The translations under genes were made by a program, and so were the position numbers. A DNA stretch of 64,000 nt from CBDFNC01 sp965249895. Its GTDB lineage: Bacteria > Pseudomonadota > Gammaproteobacteria > Enterobacterales > CBDFNC01. Each line of letters opens with the position of its first letter. The stretch's first letter is position 1. The stretch covers positions 1 through 64,000 of the forward strand of contig CBDFNC010000002.1 in NCBI GenBank assembly GCA_965249895.1, read 5' to 3'. The notes beneath the pieces are model-generated. The model had not been told where the DNA came from. It did no database searches and saw nothing but the letters and a program-made list of their open reading frames with translations. Shown here in pieces: positions 48,463 to 58,241 of the stretch.

Positions 48463-48957
48463 TTGAAACAGCAAGATATTAAATGGATGCGTTATGCCCT
48501 AATGTTAGCCGATAAGGCTGAAAGCATGGGAGAGGTGCCGGTAGGCGCAGTGTTGGTGAGAGACGATCAAGTTGTGGCTGAAGGCTGGAACTTGTCGATT
48601 TCCGGCCACGATGCGTGTGCCCATGCGGAAGTGATGGCCATACGAAGTGCGGGTCAAGCCATAGAGAATTACCGCCTGATAGATACCACCCTTTATGTCA
48701 CTCTGGAGCCTTGTGCTATGTGTGCTGGCGCCCTTGTTCATGCCAGGGTGTCTCGGTTGGTATACGGCGCTGCCGATCTGAAAACAGGTGCGGCGGGATC
48801 TGTGTTTAACCTGGTAGATTCAGACAAACTAAATCACCAGCTAGAAGTGACTGCTGGTATTCTGGCCGATGAATGCGGCAATAAGTTAAGCGAATTTTTC
48901 AGGCGTCGCCGAAAAGAAAAAAAACAACTGAAACAAATGCAACAAAAAGAAGGTTAG
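48463..48957 (+). CDS. tadA: tRNA-specific adenosine deaminase TadA
   Basis: Deaminates A34 to inosine in tRNA-Arg(ACG); essential in most bacteria. I chose the TTG at 48463 because AAGGGGGG lies 4 nt upstream; it gives 164 residues beginning MKQQDIKWMRYAL, in line with E. coli TadA. The zinc and catalytic residues are His54 and Glu56 in CAHAEVMAIR, and Cys84/Cys87 in LEPCAMCAGAL. The C-terminus is very basic. It is convergent with mltF, overlapping by 4 nt; the order tadA-mltF-purL matches E. coli. Confidence 0.95.
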   Translation: MKQQDIKWMRYALMLADKAESMGEVPVGAVLVRDDQVVAEGWNLSISGHDACAHAEVMAIRSAGQAIENYRLIDTTLYVTLEPCAMCAGALVHARVSRLVYGAADLKTGAAGSVFNLVDSDKLNHQLEVTAGILADECGNKLSEFFRRRRKEKKQLKQMQQKEG

Positions 48958-50654
48958 CCGTTACGTATTAGATCGTAATGTTGGCCCTGGCCCGCCGCAT
49001 TTTCTTCAGGATTTTCCCCTTGCATCTCTTCTCCTTGTACCCTTGTGTTTGACTGGTCGGACTTAGTATCTGTATCACCGTGAGCAGCGGCTTCAGTGAC
49101 AGGCTCAGGTTTTTTAGCGGGTTTAGCTTGGATTTTAGCGACAGGCTCAGATTTTTTAGCGGGTTTAACTTCGGCTTTGGCAACTGCTTGCGAAGGAGGA
49201 ATTACCTCAGTTTTTCTAGCGGTTTCTTCTGTACCCGGATTTTCAGCAGGGCTATTTGGTTGGCTATTTTCTTTACTTAACCTGGCCAACTGAGCAAGGT
49301 CTTCTTTTTCTTTTTGTTTACTCACCAGCCAGGTCAGACTTTCCTGGTATTGACGGATATTATTGACATAGTGCTTTGCTTCTCCGCCGCGAGCATAACC
49401 ATATCGGGTTTTTTTGTACCACTTACTGCGTTGTAATAAAGGTAAGGTTTCTTTTACATCAGCCCAATGATCAGGGTCTCCGCCTCGGAGCCGGGTCAGG
49501 CGCCTGGCATCCATCACATGGCCAAACCCAAGGTTATAAGAGGCCAGGGCAAACCATTTCTTTTCTCCGTCATTAATGGAGTCTGGAATACGTTTCATTA
49601 GTTTAACCAGGTACTTAGCGCCCCCCTGGATACTTTGCTCAGGGTCCAGGCGGTTTTTCACTCCCACGGATTTGGCGGTCGGTTGGGTGAGCATCATCAT
49701 ACCTCTCACCCCTGTGGGGGAGCGAGCATCGGGTTTCCAGTGGCTTTCCTGATAACTGATGGACGCCAGTAGCAACCAATCCCAATCTTCGCTGGCGTAT
49801 TTTTCAAAATAGCCCTGGTATTTAGGTAATCGTTTTTCCGCAGATTTGAGGAAACTACGGGTATCAACAAAGTCGAATTTCTGTACATGGCCAAAGTACT
49901 TTTCGTCGAGTTTGGCTATGGTTCCGTCCTTGTGCTTTTGGCCCAGGAACTCGATGAGTGCGGAATATAGGCTATCGTCACGGTTTTTCCTTAGCAACCA
50001 GGCGACGGGTTGTTCATTATCCAGCTTTAACGCTTCGGCTAATATCGGATAATATCTTTGGTTTCTGGCCAGTGTTGTATTGTTAACTATGGCGAAACTG
50101 ACTTCCTTATCGGCCACTTTACGTAGTAGCTCTTCATGATCGTCATCTACTGTAGTTTCCCATGTCAGGTTGGGATACTGCGCTTTCAGGGATTTCAATA
50201 ATTCTTCATGATTACTGTCTTTTACCACGAGTATTTTATTATTTACCTTGTCCAGGCTACGTGGACGAAAATCGCCTTTACGGTAAACCAGGGTCTGGGT
50301 GGCTTGGTAATAGGGGGGCGCGCTGCGATATTTTTCCGCCCGAGCTTTGGTGAGTGTCAGGCCGGATGCGACAAAATCTAAATTTCCCGAGTCCAGCTCA
50401 GGAAACAGTTCATTGAGGGAGTATGCCGGTGCCATATCCAGCTCTACTCCTAGATATTCGGCGAATTGTTTTGCCAATTCATAGTCAAAGCCGGCAGCCT
50501 GGTCGCCTTGGTAATTAAAGGTTACCGGGCCAAACAGGGTGCCTACACGGAGTACACCTGCTTGCTGGATTTTTTCCAGATGAGTGGTTTTATTAAATCG
50601 TTCGCAACCTGCCAGTAACATTAAGCTGGTGAGTAATACGATTAGCTGCTTCAT
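48954..50654 (-). CDS. mltF: Membrane-bound lytic murein transglycosylase F
   Basis: Outer-membrane lipoprotein that cleaves peptidoglycan. From ATG 50654 it has 566 residues; a TTG five codons earlier is possible. Lipobox LAGC (Cys17). An SBP_bac_3-type periplasmic binding domain (about 35-260, VLRVGTLFGPVTFNY, GFDYELAKQFAEYLG) is followed by the SLT domain with catalytic Glu in ISYQESHWKPDARSPTG and LASYNLGFGHVMDA. The C-terminal tail of about 110 residues is longer than in E. coli, low in complexity and carries two copies of a KPAKK-EPVAK type repeat, so it may be length-variable. Confidence 0.95.
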   Translation of the reverse strand: MKQLIVLLTSLMLLAGCERFNKTTHLEKIQQAGVLRVGTLFGPVTFNYQGDQAAGFDYELAKQFAEYLGVELDMAPAYSLNELFPELDSGNLDFVASGLTLTKARAEKYRSAPPYYQATQTLVYRKGDFRPRSLDKVNNKILVVKDSNHEELLKSLKAQYPNLTWETTVDDDHEELLRKVADKEVSFAIVNNTTLARNQRYYPILAEALKLDNEQPVAWLLRKNRDDSLYSALIEFLGQKHKDGTIAKLDEKYFGHVQKFDFVDTRSFLKSAEKRLPKYQGYFEKYASEDWDWLLLASISYQESHWKPDARSPTGVRGMMMLTQPTAKSVGVKNRLDPEQSIQGGAKYLVKLMKRIPDSINDGEKKWFALASYNLGFGHVMDARRLTRLRGGDPDHWADVKETLPLLQRSKWYKKTRYGYARGGEAKHYVNNIRQYQESLTWLVSKQKEKEDLAQLARLSKENSQPNSPAENPGTEETARKTEVIPPSQAVAKAEVKPAKKSEPVAKIQAKPAKKPEPVTEAAAHGDTDTKSDQSNTRVQGEEMQGENPEENAAGQGQHYDLIRNG

Positions 50655-50858
50655 TCCGGCGGTTTTCAAATCACTTTAACTATTTTTATAAAAATAACCG
50701 TACATTTATACCAGTTATAAGCTGAGGAGTCACTTTCCGGACATTTACTACAAAAGTCTTAGCCGGGAGTTTCCTGCAAGGCATAGCCTTAGGCCCTGGT
50801 TTTCTCTATAATACGCGCGATCAAATCCCACCCCTTAGACAAAGTGAGAAGACGTTTT

Positions 50859-53800
50859 ATGGAAATCTTGCGAGGTGCACCAGCCCTTTCAGCATTTAGA
50901 GTCAATCAGTTGCTGAAAAGCTGCGGGGAAGTCCAACTGCCCGTAACAGATATATACGCAGAGTTTACGCACTTTGCCGACTTGTCGGCGCCGCTTGTGG
51001 ATCAGGAGCTTGAGATACTAACCAAGTTACTAACTTATGGTCCCAGCATTCAGGAGCATGAGCCAACCGGTCAGTTGATACTGGTTACGCCACGTCCCGG
51101 CACCATATCGCCATGGTCTTCCAAAGCCACTGATATTGCTAAGAATTGTGGGCTTACTCAAATAAAGCGCCTGGAACGAGGCATCGCTTATTATATCGAA
51201 GGTGATTTGTCCCAAGAGCAACTGAGTGAAGTTGCTGCTTTGTTGCACGATCGCATGATGGACACTGTATTTTCATCGATGGAAAACGCTGCTCAGTTAT
51301 TTGTCGCTGAAGCCCCGGGTGAAATGTCCAGTGTGGATATTCTTAACGGCGGACGCGAAGCCTTAGTAGCCGCTAACATAGAACTGGGTTTGGCATTGGC
51401 TGAGGACGAAATCGACTACCTGGTAGAAAATTTCACTAAGCTTAACCGCAATCCAAACGACATTGAGCTGATGATGTTTGCCCAGGCAAACTCGGAGCAT
51501 TGTCGTCATAAGATCTTTAACGCGGATTGGACTATCGATGGAGAAGTGCAGCCAAAATCCCTGTTTAAGATGATTAAAAACACTTACGAGAAAAACAGTG
51601 AATTTGTGTTGTCTGCCTATAAGGATAATGCCGCTGTAATGACTGGCTCCAACGCCGGTCGTTTTTTCCCAAGCGTAGAAAATCGAGAATATAACTATCA
51701 TCAGGAAGATATGCATATCCTGATGAAAGTAGAAACCCATAACCACCCGACAGCCATTTCCCCCTGGCCGGGAGCTGCTACTGGCTCTGGCGGTGAAATT
51801 CGAGACGAAGGCGCCACGGGTATCGGCTCTAAACCAAAAGCTGGACTGGTGGGTTTCACTGTATCTAACCTGCGTATTCCAGGTTTCGTGCAACCCTGGG
51901 AAACTGACTTCGGTAAGCCGGGGCGCATTGTTTCCGCATTGGATATTATGCTGGACGGCCCGCTAGGCGGTGCCGCGTTTAACAACGAGTTTGGCCGCCC
52001 GAATATTCTGGGTTATTTCCGAACTTATGAAGAAAAAGTGTGTAGCCATAACGGTGAAGAAATTCGCGGTTATCACAAACCTATCATGCTGGCGGGTGGT
52101 TTAGGTAATATCCGTGGAGAGCACGTCGAGAAGCGAGAGATCCCGGTTGGCGCTAAGTTGGTTGTCTTGGGTGGTCCGGCCATGAACATCGGTTTGGGCG
52201 GCGGCGCTGCGTCTTCTATGGACTCAGGCCAGTCTGCCGAGAGCCTGGATTTTGCTTCGGTGCAGCGTGAAAACCCTGAAATGGAACGTCGCTGTCAGGA
52301 AGTGATCGATCGCTGTTGGCAGATGGGTGACAACAACCCTATCCAGTTTATTCACGATGTGGGCGCGGGTGGTTTATCCAATGCCATGCCAGAGCTGGTG
52401 AATGACGGTGGCCGTGGCGGTAACTTCGAACTGCGCGCCATTCCCAACGATGAGCCGGGTATGGCGCCACACGCAATCTGGTGTAACGAGTCTCAGGAAC
52501 GTTATGTAATGGCTATTAAACCGGAAAATATGCCTGTATTTGAGGCTATCTGTAAGCGTGAACGAGCCCCCTTTGCCGTTTTGGGTGAAGCAACTCAAGA
52601 GATGCACCTGACCCTAAACGACGAGCATTTTAATAACAAACCTATCGATTTACCTATGGATGTATTACTGGGTAAAGCGCCAAAAATGCATCGTGATGTT
52701 ACGTCGCAGCAGACCCAGGGCCAACCCCTTGAGCTGAGCGGTATAACAGTGAAAGAAGCGGCGGGACGTTTACTGCGTTTGCCGACTATTGCAGAAAAAA
52801 CCTTCTTGATCACCATAGGTGACAGAACCGTGACCGGACTGGTTGCTCGCGATCAGATGGTAGGTCCCTGGCAGATCCCTGTGGCAAACTGTGCAGTTAC
52901 AGCCGCCAGTTATGATACCTACGCCGGTGAAGCCATGTCCCTGGGTGAGCGTACACCTGTCGCCTTGCTGAACTTTGCTGCCTCGGCGCGTTTGGCGGTT
53001 GCCGAGTCCATTACTAATATTGCGGCAACGCAAATTGGCGACATGAAACGGATTAAATTGTCGGCAAACTGGATGGCTGCAGCAGGGCACCCGGGTGAAG
53101 ACGCCGGTCTCTATGAAGCGGTAAAAGCCGTGGGTGAAGAGCTGTGTCCTGAGCTAGAGCTGACCATACCCGTTGGTAAGGACTCCATGTCCATGAAGAC
53201 CAAATGGGAAGAGCAGGGCGAAAGCAAAGAGGTCACTTCACCTCTGTCGCTGGTGATTACAGCATTTGCTCGAGTTGAGGATGTGCGCAACACGGTTACA
53301 CCTGAGCTGCGTACGGACAAAGGTAAAACGGACCTGATCCTTATCGATTTAGGTAATGGTAAAAACCGCCTTGGCGCTTCTTCTCTGGCCCAGGTCTATA
53401 AGCAGTTAGGCCAGGATGCACCAGACGTCGATAACCCGGCTCAGCTGAAAGGTTTCTATAACGGCATTCAGGCCCTGGTTGCCGAGCAAAAACTGTTGGC
53501 TTACCACGATCGCTCAGACGGTGGTTTGTTCACCACAGTGGCGGAAATGGCGTTTGCTGGCCGTACGGGGGTAAGTGTTGAGCTAGACCTGTTGGGCAGC
53601 GATGATCTTAGTGCCTTGTATAACGAAGAGCTCGGCGCGGTGATCCAGGTACGCAGCGGCGATAAAGAAGCAGTGCTTAATCTGCTTGCTGGCCACGGTT
53701 TAGCGACTTGCTCTCACGTTATTGGTAACTTGAATAGTGATGATATGGTGCGCTTCTCGCGTGGTGGCAAAGAAGTATTAGCCGAGTCACGCAATGAACT

Positions 53801-54746
53801 GCGAATGATCTGGGCTGAAACCACCAATAAGATGCAGTCTATGCGCGATAACCCGGCATGTGCCCAGCAGGAGTTCGAAGCTAAGGGTGATGTTGAGGAT
53901 CCGGGTCTGAATGTTAACCTTTCCTTTGATATCAATGAAGATGTCGCCGCACCTTATATTGCTAAAGGCACCGCGCCTAAGATGGCTATCTTACGTGAGC
54001 AAGGCGTTAACTCTCAGCTGGAAATGGCGGCTGCATTTGACCGCGCCGGCTTTTCTGCCGTTGACCTGCATATGAGTGATATTTTGTCTGGTGACGTCAA
54101 ACTGGATGAATTTGCCGGTTTGGTAGCTTGTGGTGGTTTTTCATACGGCGACGTATTAGGAGCTGGCGAAGGTTGGGCGAAATCCATTTTGTTTAATGCC
54201 AGAGCGCGTGAGCAGTTCCAGGCATTTTTCGAGCGTGAAAACACTTTCTCATTAGGTGTTTGTAATGGTTGTCAGATGTTGTCCAACTTAAAAGAGCTGA
54301 TCCCAGGCTCTAAGTTTTGGCCACGATTTGTTCGTAATAACTCGGAGCGTTTTGAAGCCCGCTTTAGTCTGGTGGAAGTGCAGAAGAGTGATTCAGTCTT
54401 CTTTAACGGAATGGCTGGTTCTCGTATGCCTATCGCCGTGTCTCACGGTGAAGGTCGTGTGGAAGTTGCTGATGCCAGCGCACTGAAGGCTATCGAAACG
54501 TCCGGCACGGTAGCAGTTCGTTACCTGGATAACTACGGCCAGCAAACCGAAGCCTATCCGGCGAACCCGAATGGCTCACCAAATGGTATTACCGGTCTGA
54601 CGACTACCGATGGTCGAGTTACTATTATGATGCCGCACCCGGAGCGTGTGTTTCGTACAGTTGCCAACTCATGGCACCCAGACGAGTGGCAAGAAGATAG
54701 CCCTTGGATGCGTATGTTCCGCAACGCTCGGGTAAACCTGGGGTAA
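50859..54746 (+). CDS. purL: Phosphoribosylformylglycinamidine synthase
   Basis: Fourth step of purine synthesis: FGAR plus glutamine and ATP to FGAM. From ATG 50859 (MEILRGAPALSAFRVNQLL) it has 1295 residues, the same as E. coli PurL. Landmarks: MMFAQANSEHCRHKIFNADW, the synthetase blocks KVETHNHPTAISPWPGAATG and FIHDVGAGGLSNAMPE, and the C-terminal glutaminase with Cys in LGVCNGCQML and His/Glu in MMPHPERVFR. A TATAAT at 50807-50812 with GC-rich discriminator is a likely -10. The last 25 codons with the terminator are repeated three more times downstream. Confidence 0.98.
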   Translation: MEILRGAPALSAFRVNQLLKSCGEVQLPVTDIYAEFTHFADLSAPLVDQELEILTKLLTYGPSIQEHEPTGQLILVTPRPGTISPWSSKATDIAKNCGLTQIKRLERGIAYYIEGDLSQEQLSEVAALLHDRMMDTVFSSMENAAQLFVAEAPGEMSSVDILNGGREALVAANIELGLALAEDEIDYLVENFTKLNRNPNDIELMMFAQANSEHCRHKIFNADWTIDGEVQPKSLFKMIKNTYEKNSEFVLSAYKDNAAVMTGSNAGRFFPSVENREYNYHQEDMHILMKVETHNHPTAISPWPGAATGSGGEIRDEGATGIGSKPKAGLVGFTVSNLRIPGFVQPWETDFGKPGRIVSALDIMLDGPLGGAAFNNEFGRPNILGYFRTYEEKVCSHNGEEIRGYHKPIMLAGGLGNIRGEHVEKREIPVGAKLVVLGGPAMNIGLGGGAASSMDSGQSAESLDFASVQRENPEMERRCQEVIDRCWQMGDNNPIQFIHDVGAGGLSNAMPELVNDGGRGGNFELRAIPNDEPGMAPHAIWCNESQERYVMAIKPENMPVFEAICKRERAPFAVLGEATQEMHLTLNDEHFNNKPIDLPMDVLLGKAPKMHRDVTSQQTQGQPLELSGITVKEAAGRLLRLPTIAEKTFLITIGDRTVTGLVARDQMVGPWQIPVANCAVTAASYDTYAGEAMSLGERTPVALLNFAASARLAVAESITNIAATQIGDMKRIKLSANWMAAAGHPGEDAGLYEAVKAVGEELCPELELTIPVGKDSMSMKTKWEEQGESKEVTSPLSLVITAFARVEDVRNTVTPELRTDKGKTDLILIDLGNGKNRLGASSLAQVYKQLGQDAPDVDNPAQLKGFYNGIQALVAEQKLLAYHDRSDGGLFTTVAEMAFAGRTGVSVELDLLGSDDLSALYNEELGAVIQVRSGDKEAVLNLLAGHGLATCSHVIGNLNSDDMVRFSRGGKEVLAESRNELRMIWAETTNKMQSMRDNPACAQQEFEAKGDVEDPGLNVNLSFDINEDVAAPYIAKGTAPKMAILREQGVNSQLEMAAAFDRAGFSAVDLHMSDILSGDVKLDEFAGLVACGGFSYGDVLGAGEGWAKSILFNARAREQFQAFFERENTFSLGVCNGCQMLSNLKELIPGSKFWPRFVRNNSERFEARFSLVEVQKSDSVFFNGMAGSRMPIAVSHGEGRVEVADASALKAIETSGTVAVRYLDNYGQQTEAYPANPNGSPNGITGLTTTDGRVTIMMPHPERVFRTVANSWHPDEWQEDSPWMRMFRNARVNLG

Positions 54747-55242
54747 ACTCGGGGTTAAATCAAAATGACGGCCGTTGCGCCGTTTTTTTAGGCATCCAAG
54801 ACAGTTGCAGCAAATACTTCTGGCACCCAGACGAGTGGCAAGAAGATAGCCCTTGGATGCGTATGTTCCGCAACGCTCGGGTAAACCTGGGGTAAACTCG
54901 GGGTTAAATCAAAATGACGGCCGTTGCGCCGTTTTTTTAGGCATCCAAGACTGTTGCAGCAAATACTTCTGGCACCCAGACGAGTGGCAAGAAGATAGCC
55001 CTTGGATGCGTATGTTCCGCAACGCTCGGGTAAACCTGGGGTAAACTCGGGGTTAAATCAAAATGACGGCCGTTGCGCCGCTTTTTTTAGGCATCCAAGA
55101 CAGTTGCAGCAAATACTTCTGGCGCCCAGACGAGTGGCAAGAAGATAGCCCTTGGATGCGTATGTTCCGCAACGCTCGGGTAAACCTGGGCTAATCTCGG
55201 GGTTAAATCAAAATAGCGGCCGTTGCGCCGCTTTTTTTGTGC
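54658..55242 (+). repeat. Four tandem copies of the purL 3' end plus terminator (149-150 bp)
   Basis: Copies start at TGGCACCC 54672, 54821, 54970 and TGGCGCCC 55120. Each holds the last 25 codons of purL (encoding DEWQEDSPWMRMF... RVNLG), the stop, CTCGGGGTTAAATCAAAAT and a terminator. The first is the real gene end. The last copy has diverged most (GCGCCC, CTAATCTCGG, AATAGCGG). Downstream copies have no upstream coding part or start, so they are not genes. They give four terminators in a row. Confidence 0.97.
54768..54789 (+). terminator. purL terminator (first of four)
   Basis: ACGGC / GCCGT stem with CGTTGC loop, then seven T. The same structure recurs in each of the three further copies, near 54917, 55067 and 55217, with slightly altered stems in the later ones. 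Confidence 0.9.
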
Positions 55243-55306
55243 CTTGGAAATATTAAAAAAGTGATTTTATTTATCTTTGGTCTTATTTTAACATTCAGCT
55301 GTTTTT

Positions 55307-55391
55307 GTTAGTTTGTTAGTTTGTTAGTTTGTTAGTTTGTTAGTTTGTTAGTTTGTTAGTTTGTTAGTTTGTTAGTTTGTTAGTTTGTTAG
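55307..55391 (+). repeat. Octamer microsatellite GTTAGTTT, about 10.6 units
   Basis: Ten perfect GTTAGTTT units and a partial one. It is directly followed by a 22-bp sequence (GGTTATTGGTGG, then TGTTTTGTTG) duplicated at 55391-55412 and 55413-55434 with one mismatch. The tract ends about 70 bp before the PAS-GGDEF-EAL gene and may change in length by slippage. No gene lies in 55243-55505. Confidence 0.95.
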
Positions 55392-55505
55392 GTTATTGGT
55401 GGTGTTTTGTTGGGTTATTGGTGGTGTTTTGCTGGGTTTTTTATATCCTAGCCCTTATTGATAAGGTTAAAGTAACAGATAGTCAGGGTCTTAAGCTGAC
55501 TATGC

Positions 55506-58241
55506 GTGGTGATTACCAAGGAATTTGACGCATTAATTACCCGCCTATTCTCGATAGAGCTGGCGCATTTTGGAGATGAATTGATTACAAAAGCAGTATT
55601 GTATTTGGGGGAACGTAGCTCTCTGACGCGGAAGCTGGTGTCAGCTCTTTTTCCAAACAATGCCCCAACAGATTTTGTTGCCATCACAAATCAACAGGCT
55701 TTTATCGCGCAGCTTAAGTGTCGTTCGTGGGACCTGGTTATCACCGAAAAAAAGCTGCCGGCCTCTGCTGAACTGGCATTAAGTGACTGCCAGCCTGTCC
55801 CTGAGCTATTGATTTGTGATGAAGAAGAGCCTGCGTTTTGCGAAACATCGGAAACGGTTACCGCTCAGGTGTTGGACGCCATTCCCGCGCCTATCTTTTA
55901 TAAAAATGAGCAAGGCGTATATACCGGATGTAACACGGCATTCGCTGAATATTTAGGCTTGCCCAAAAATAAAATTATCGGCGGGACCGTTTATGATGTT
56001 GCGCCGGGTGAACATGCACAAACCTATCATCAAGCTGATCTTGACCTGATGGAACAAGGTGGCACCCAGATTTATGAAACTAAGGTGCGTTCGGCCGATG
56101 AGGTTGAGCATGATGTCATATTCCATAAAGCGGTGCTGGAGAGCGGCGGCTTAGTGGGCGCTATTCTCGATGTCAGTAAGCATAAACGGACAGAGCGCCT
56201 GTTGGAGAATAAAAGAGCCTTACTCAAAGCTATGGTAGACGCCATTCCCGACCTAATCTTCTTTAAAGATCCGCAAAGCCGATTTATGGGGTGTAATCGT
56301 GCCTTTGAAGCTTTTGTCGGCGGTCCTGAGTCCGATATTCTGGGGCGTAAAGATGAGGACTTATTTCACCTTGAACAGGCCGAAATGTGCCAGCAACAGG
56401 ATGCCGAAGTAGTAGCCAGTGCTACTCGCTTGAGGAATGAAGAAGTCCTGACTTTTCACGATGGAGAGGAACGACTGATCGATATGCTCAAGGTGCCTTA
56501 CTTCGACAAGGAAGGTAAGGTACTGGGGTTAATCGGTGTCGGCAGAGATATAAGTGAGCAAAGGCGGTCGGAAAAACGGTTAAAGCGTGCGGCGACCGTG
56601 TTTGAAAATACCCGGGAAGGCATCATGGTGACAGATGAAAAGGGGAATATACTCTCGGTCAATCCTGCTTTCAGTCGTATCACAGGTTATTCGGAGTCCG
56701 AGGTACTTAATAAAAATACCCGCTTGCTAAGGTCAGGGGAACATACTGAAGAGTTTTATCAGCAAATGTGGCGAGAGCTTCAGGTGCTGGGAAGCTGGCA
56801 TGGTGAAATTGTTAATCGACGCAAGAATGGCGAATTGTTTCACGAGTGGCTAAACATAAACTCTGTGCCGGGTAAGGATGGTCAATTGGTGAACTATGTC
56901 GGTACATTTACCGATCTAAGTTTGTTAAAAAAATCGGAACAAAAACTGCAGTTTCTGTCTCAACACGATGCCTTGACTGGCGTAGCGAATCGGCTCTCTT
57001 TTGCCGCTCGGTTGAGAGATGCGATGAACCGGGCGAAGCGTAATCTGCTTACTACCGCCGTGATGTGGGTGGATATAGATAGATTTAAACGGATTAATGA
57101 CGGCTTTGGTTATGATTTTGGGGACAAAGTGCTCAAAGAAGTGGCTAATCGATTACAGACCTGTATCCGAGAAAAAGATACTGTGGCGCGTATTGGTAGT
57201 GATGAGTTCGTACTGCTCATCGATGAGCTAAAACATGAGCAGGATGCGGCCCTGATTGCCAAAAAAATATTGCAAAATCTGGCTTGTGGCCTGGAAATCG
57301 ATGGCCATACCATGTATTTGTGCGCAGGTATTGGAATTAGCCTGTTTCCGGATGATGGTGAAACAACAGAGTCGCTGTTAGCCAATGCCGAAACCGCCAT
57401 GTCTCGCGCTAAAAACGATCATTTGTGCAGTTACCATTTTTATACGGAAGAGCTAACTGCCGCCGCGCAGAAGCAGTTTGAACTGGAAGGCGAGCTTAGG
57501 CGAGCGGTTAATAACGAAGAGTTTGAACTATATTACCAGCCACAGTTAAACCTGATAGATAAACGGGTAGTGGGGGTTGAAGCCCTACTGCGCTGGCGAC
57601 ATCTGGAGAGAGGTTTACTTATTCCGTTGAATTTCCTTCCTGTGGCGGAAGAGAGCGGGTTAATTTTACCCATAGGTGACTGGGTATTCAGGCAAGCCTG
57701 TTTGCAAGCCGTGAGCTGGTCCAAACAAGGACTGGAGTTTGGTCGCCTGGCGATCAATTTATCCCGGCGCCAGCTATGCCATGCAGGTTTGTTAGCCGAG
57801 GTGATGAGTACGCTAAAGGAGACACAATGTAAGTCTAATTGGCTGGAATTTGAAGTGGCAGAGGACTTTTTGCTGTCAGACACCAGCATAGTGCTGGATA
57901 ACTTGCGCAGTCTGAAGATGTTAGGCATTAACCTGGTCATTGATGACTTTGGCACAGGAATAAGTTCACTCATTAATCTAAAGCATATCGAGGTAGATAA
58001 GTTCAAAATTGCCAGGGAGTTTATTCAAGAGGTGGCGGTAGACCCCGTCAGCCAGGCGATTGTTAAATCCATTATTTCGTTAGGTGCAAGCCTGGGGGTT
58101 GATGTGGTGGCTGAAGGTGCGGAAACCGACGTTCAGGTTGACTCTGTCCGTTCGTTGCAGTGCACTCAGATGCAGGGGTATTATCATGCCAAACCCTTGC
58201 GAAAGGCCGAAGCCAGCTTCTTTTTAAGGTGCAAGCGATAG
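55506..58241 (+). CDS. PAS-PAS-PAS-GGDEF-EAL c-di-GMP signalling protein
   Basis: A 911-residue soluble protein. About 110 N-terminal residues are unrecognised. Three PAS domains follow (about 120-230, 235-355, 360-480, with AIPAPIFYKNEQGVYTGCNT, AIPDLIFFKDPQSRFMGCNR and ILSVNPAFSRITGYSESEVL). The GGDEF domain (about 490-645) reads GSDEF at its active loop, a change of the second Gly, but keeps the inhibitory RxxD (REKD) five residues before; cyclase activity is doubtful. The EAL domain (about 655-905) has EALLRW, FEVAED, IDDFGTGISSL and VVAEGAET, so phosphodiesterase activity is likely. Tandem GTG codons at 55506/55509 are the start used; no good ribosome site is visible, and a later start is possible. 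Confidence 0.88.
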   Translation: MVITKEFDALITRLFSIELAHFGDELITKAVLYLGERSSLTRKLVSALFPNNAPTDFVAITNQQAFIAQLKCRSWDLVITEKKLPASAELALSDCQPVPELLICDEEEPAFCETSETVTAQVLDAIPAPIFYKNEQGVYTGCNTAFAEYLGLPKNKIIGGTVYDVAPGEHAQTYHQADLDLMEQGGTQIYETKVRSADEVEHDVIFHKAVLESGGLVGAILDVSKHKRTERLLENKRALLKAMVDAIPDLIFFKDPQSRFMGCNRAFEAFVGGPESDILGRKDEDLFHLEQAEMCQQQDAEVVASATRLRNEEVLTFHDGEERLIDMLKVPYFDKEGKVLGLIGVGRDISEQRRSEKRLKRAATVFENTREGIMVTDEKGNILSVNPAFSRITGYSESEVLNKNTRLLRSGEHTEEFYQQMWRELQVLGSWHGEIVNRRKNGELFHEWLNINSVPGKDGQLVNYVGTFTDLSLLKKSEQKLQFLSQHDALTGVANRLSFAARLRDAMNRAKRNLLTTAVMWVDIDRFKRINDGFGYDFGDKVLKEVANRLQTCIREKDTVARIGSDEFVLLIDELKHEQDAALIAKKILQNLACGLEIDGHTMYLCAGIGISLFPDDGETTESLLANAETAMSRAKNDHLCSYHFYTEELTAAAQKQFELEGELRRAVNNEEFELYYQPQLNLIDKRVVGVEALLRWRHLERGLLIPLNFLPVAEESGLILPIGDWVFRQACLQAVSWSKQGLEFGRLAINLSRRQLCHAGLLAEVMSTLKETQCKSNWLEFEVAEDFLLSDTSIVLDNLRSLKMLGINLVIDDFGTGISSLINLKHIEVDKFKIAREFIQEVAVDPVSQAIVKSIISLGASLGVDVVAEGAETDVQVDSVRSLQCTQMQGYYHAKPLRKAEASFFLRCKR

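Noticed and set aside
54704..55044. Two 63-codon frames in the purL repeats
   Set aside because: Each starts out of frame in one repeat copy and ends in the purL frame of the next; they are by-products of the duplication.
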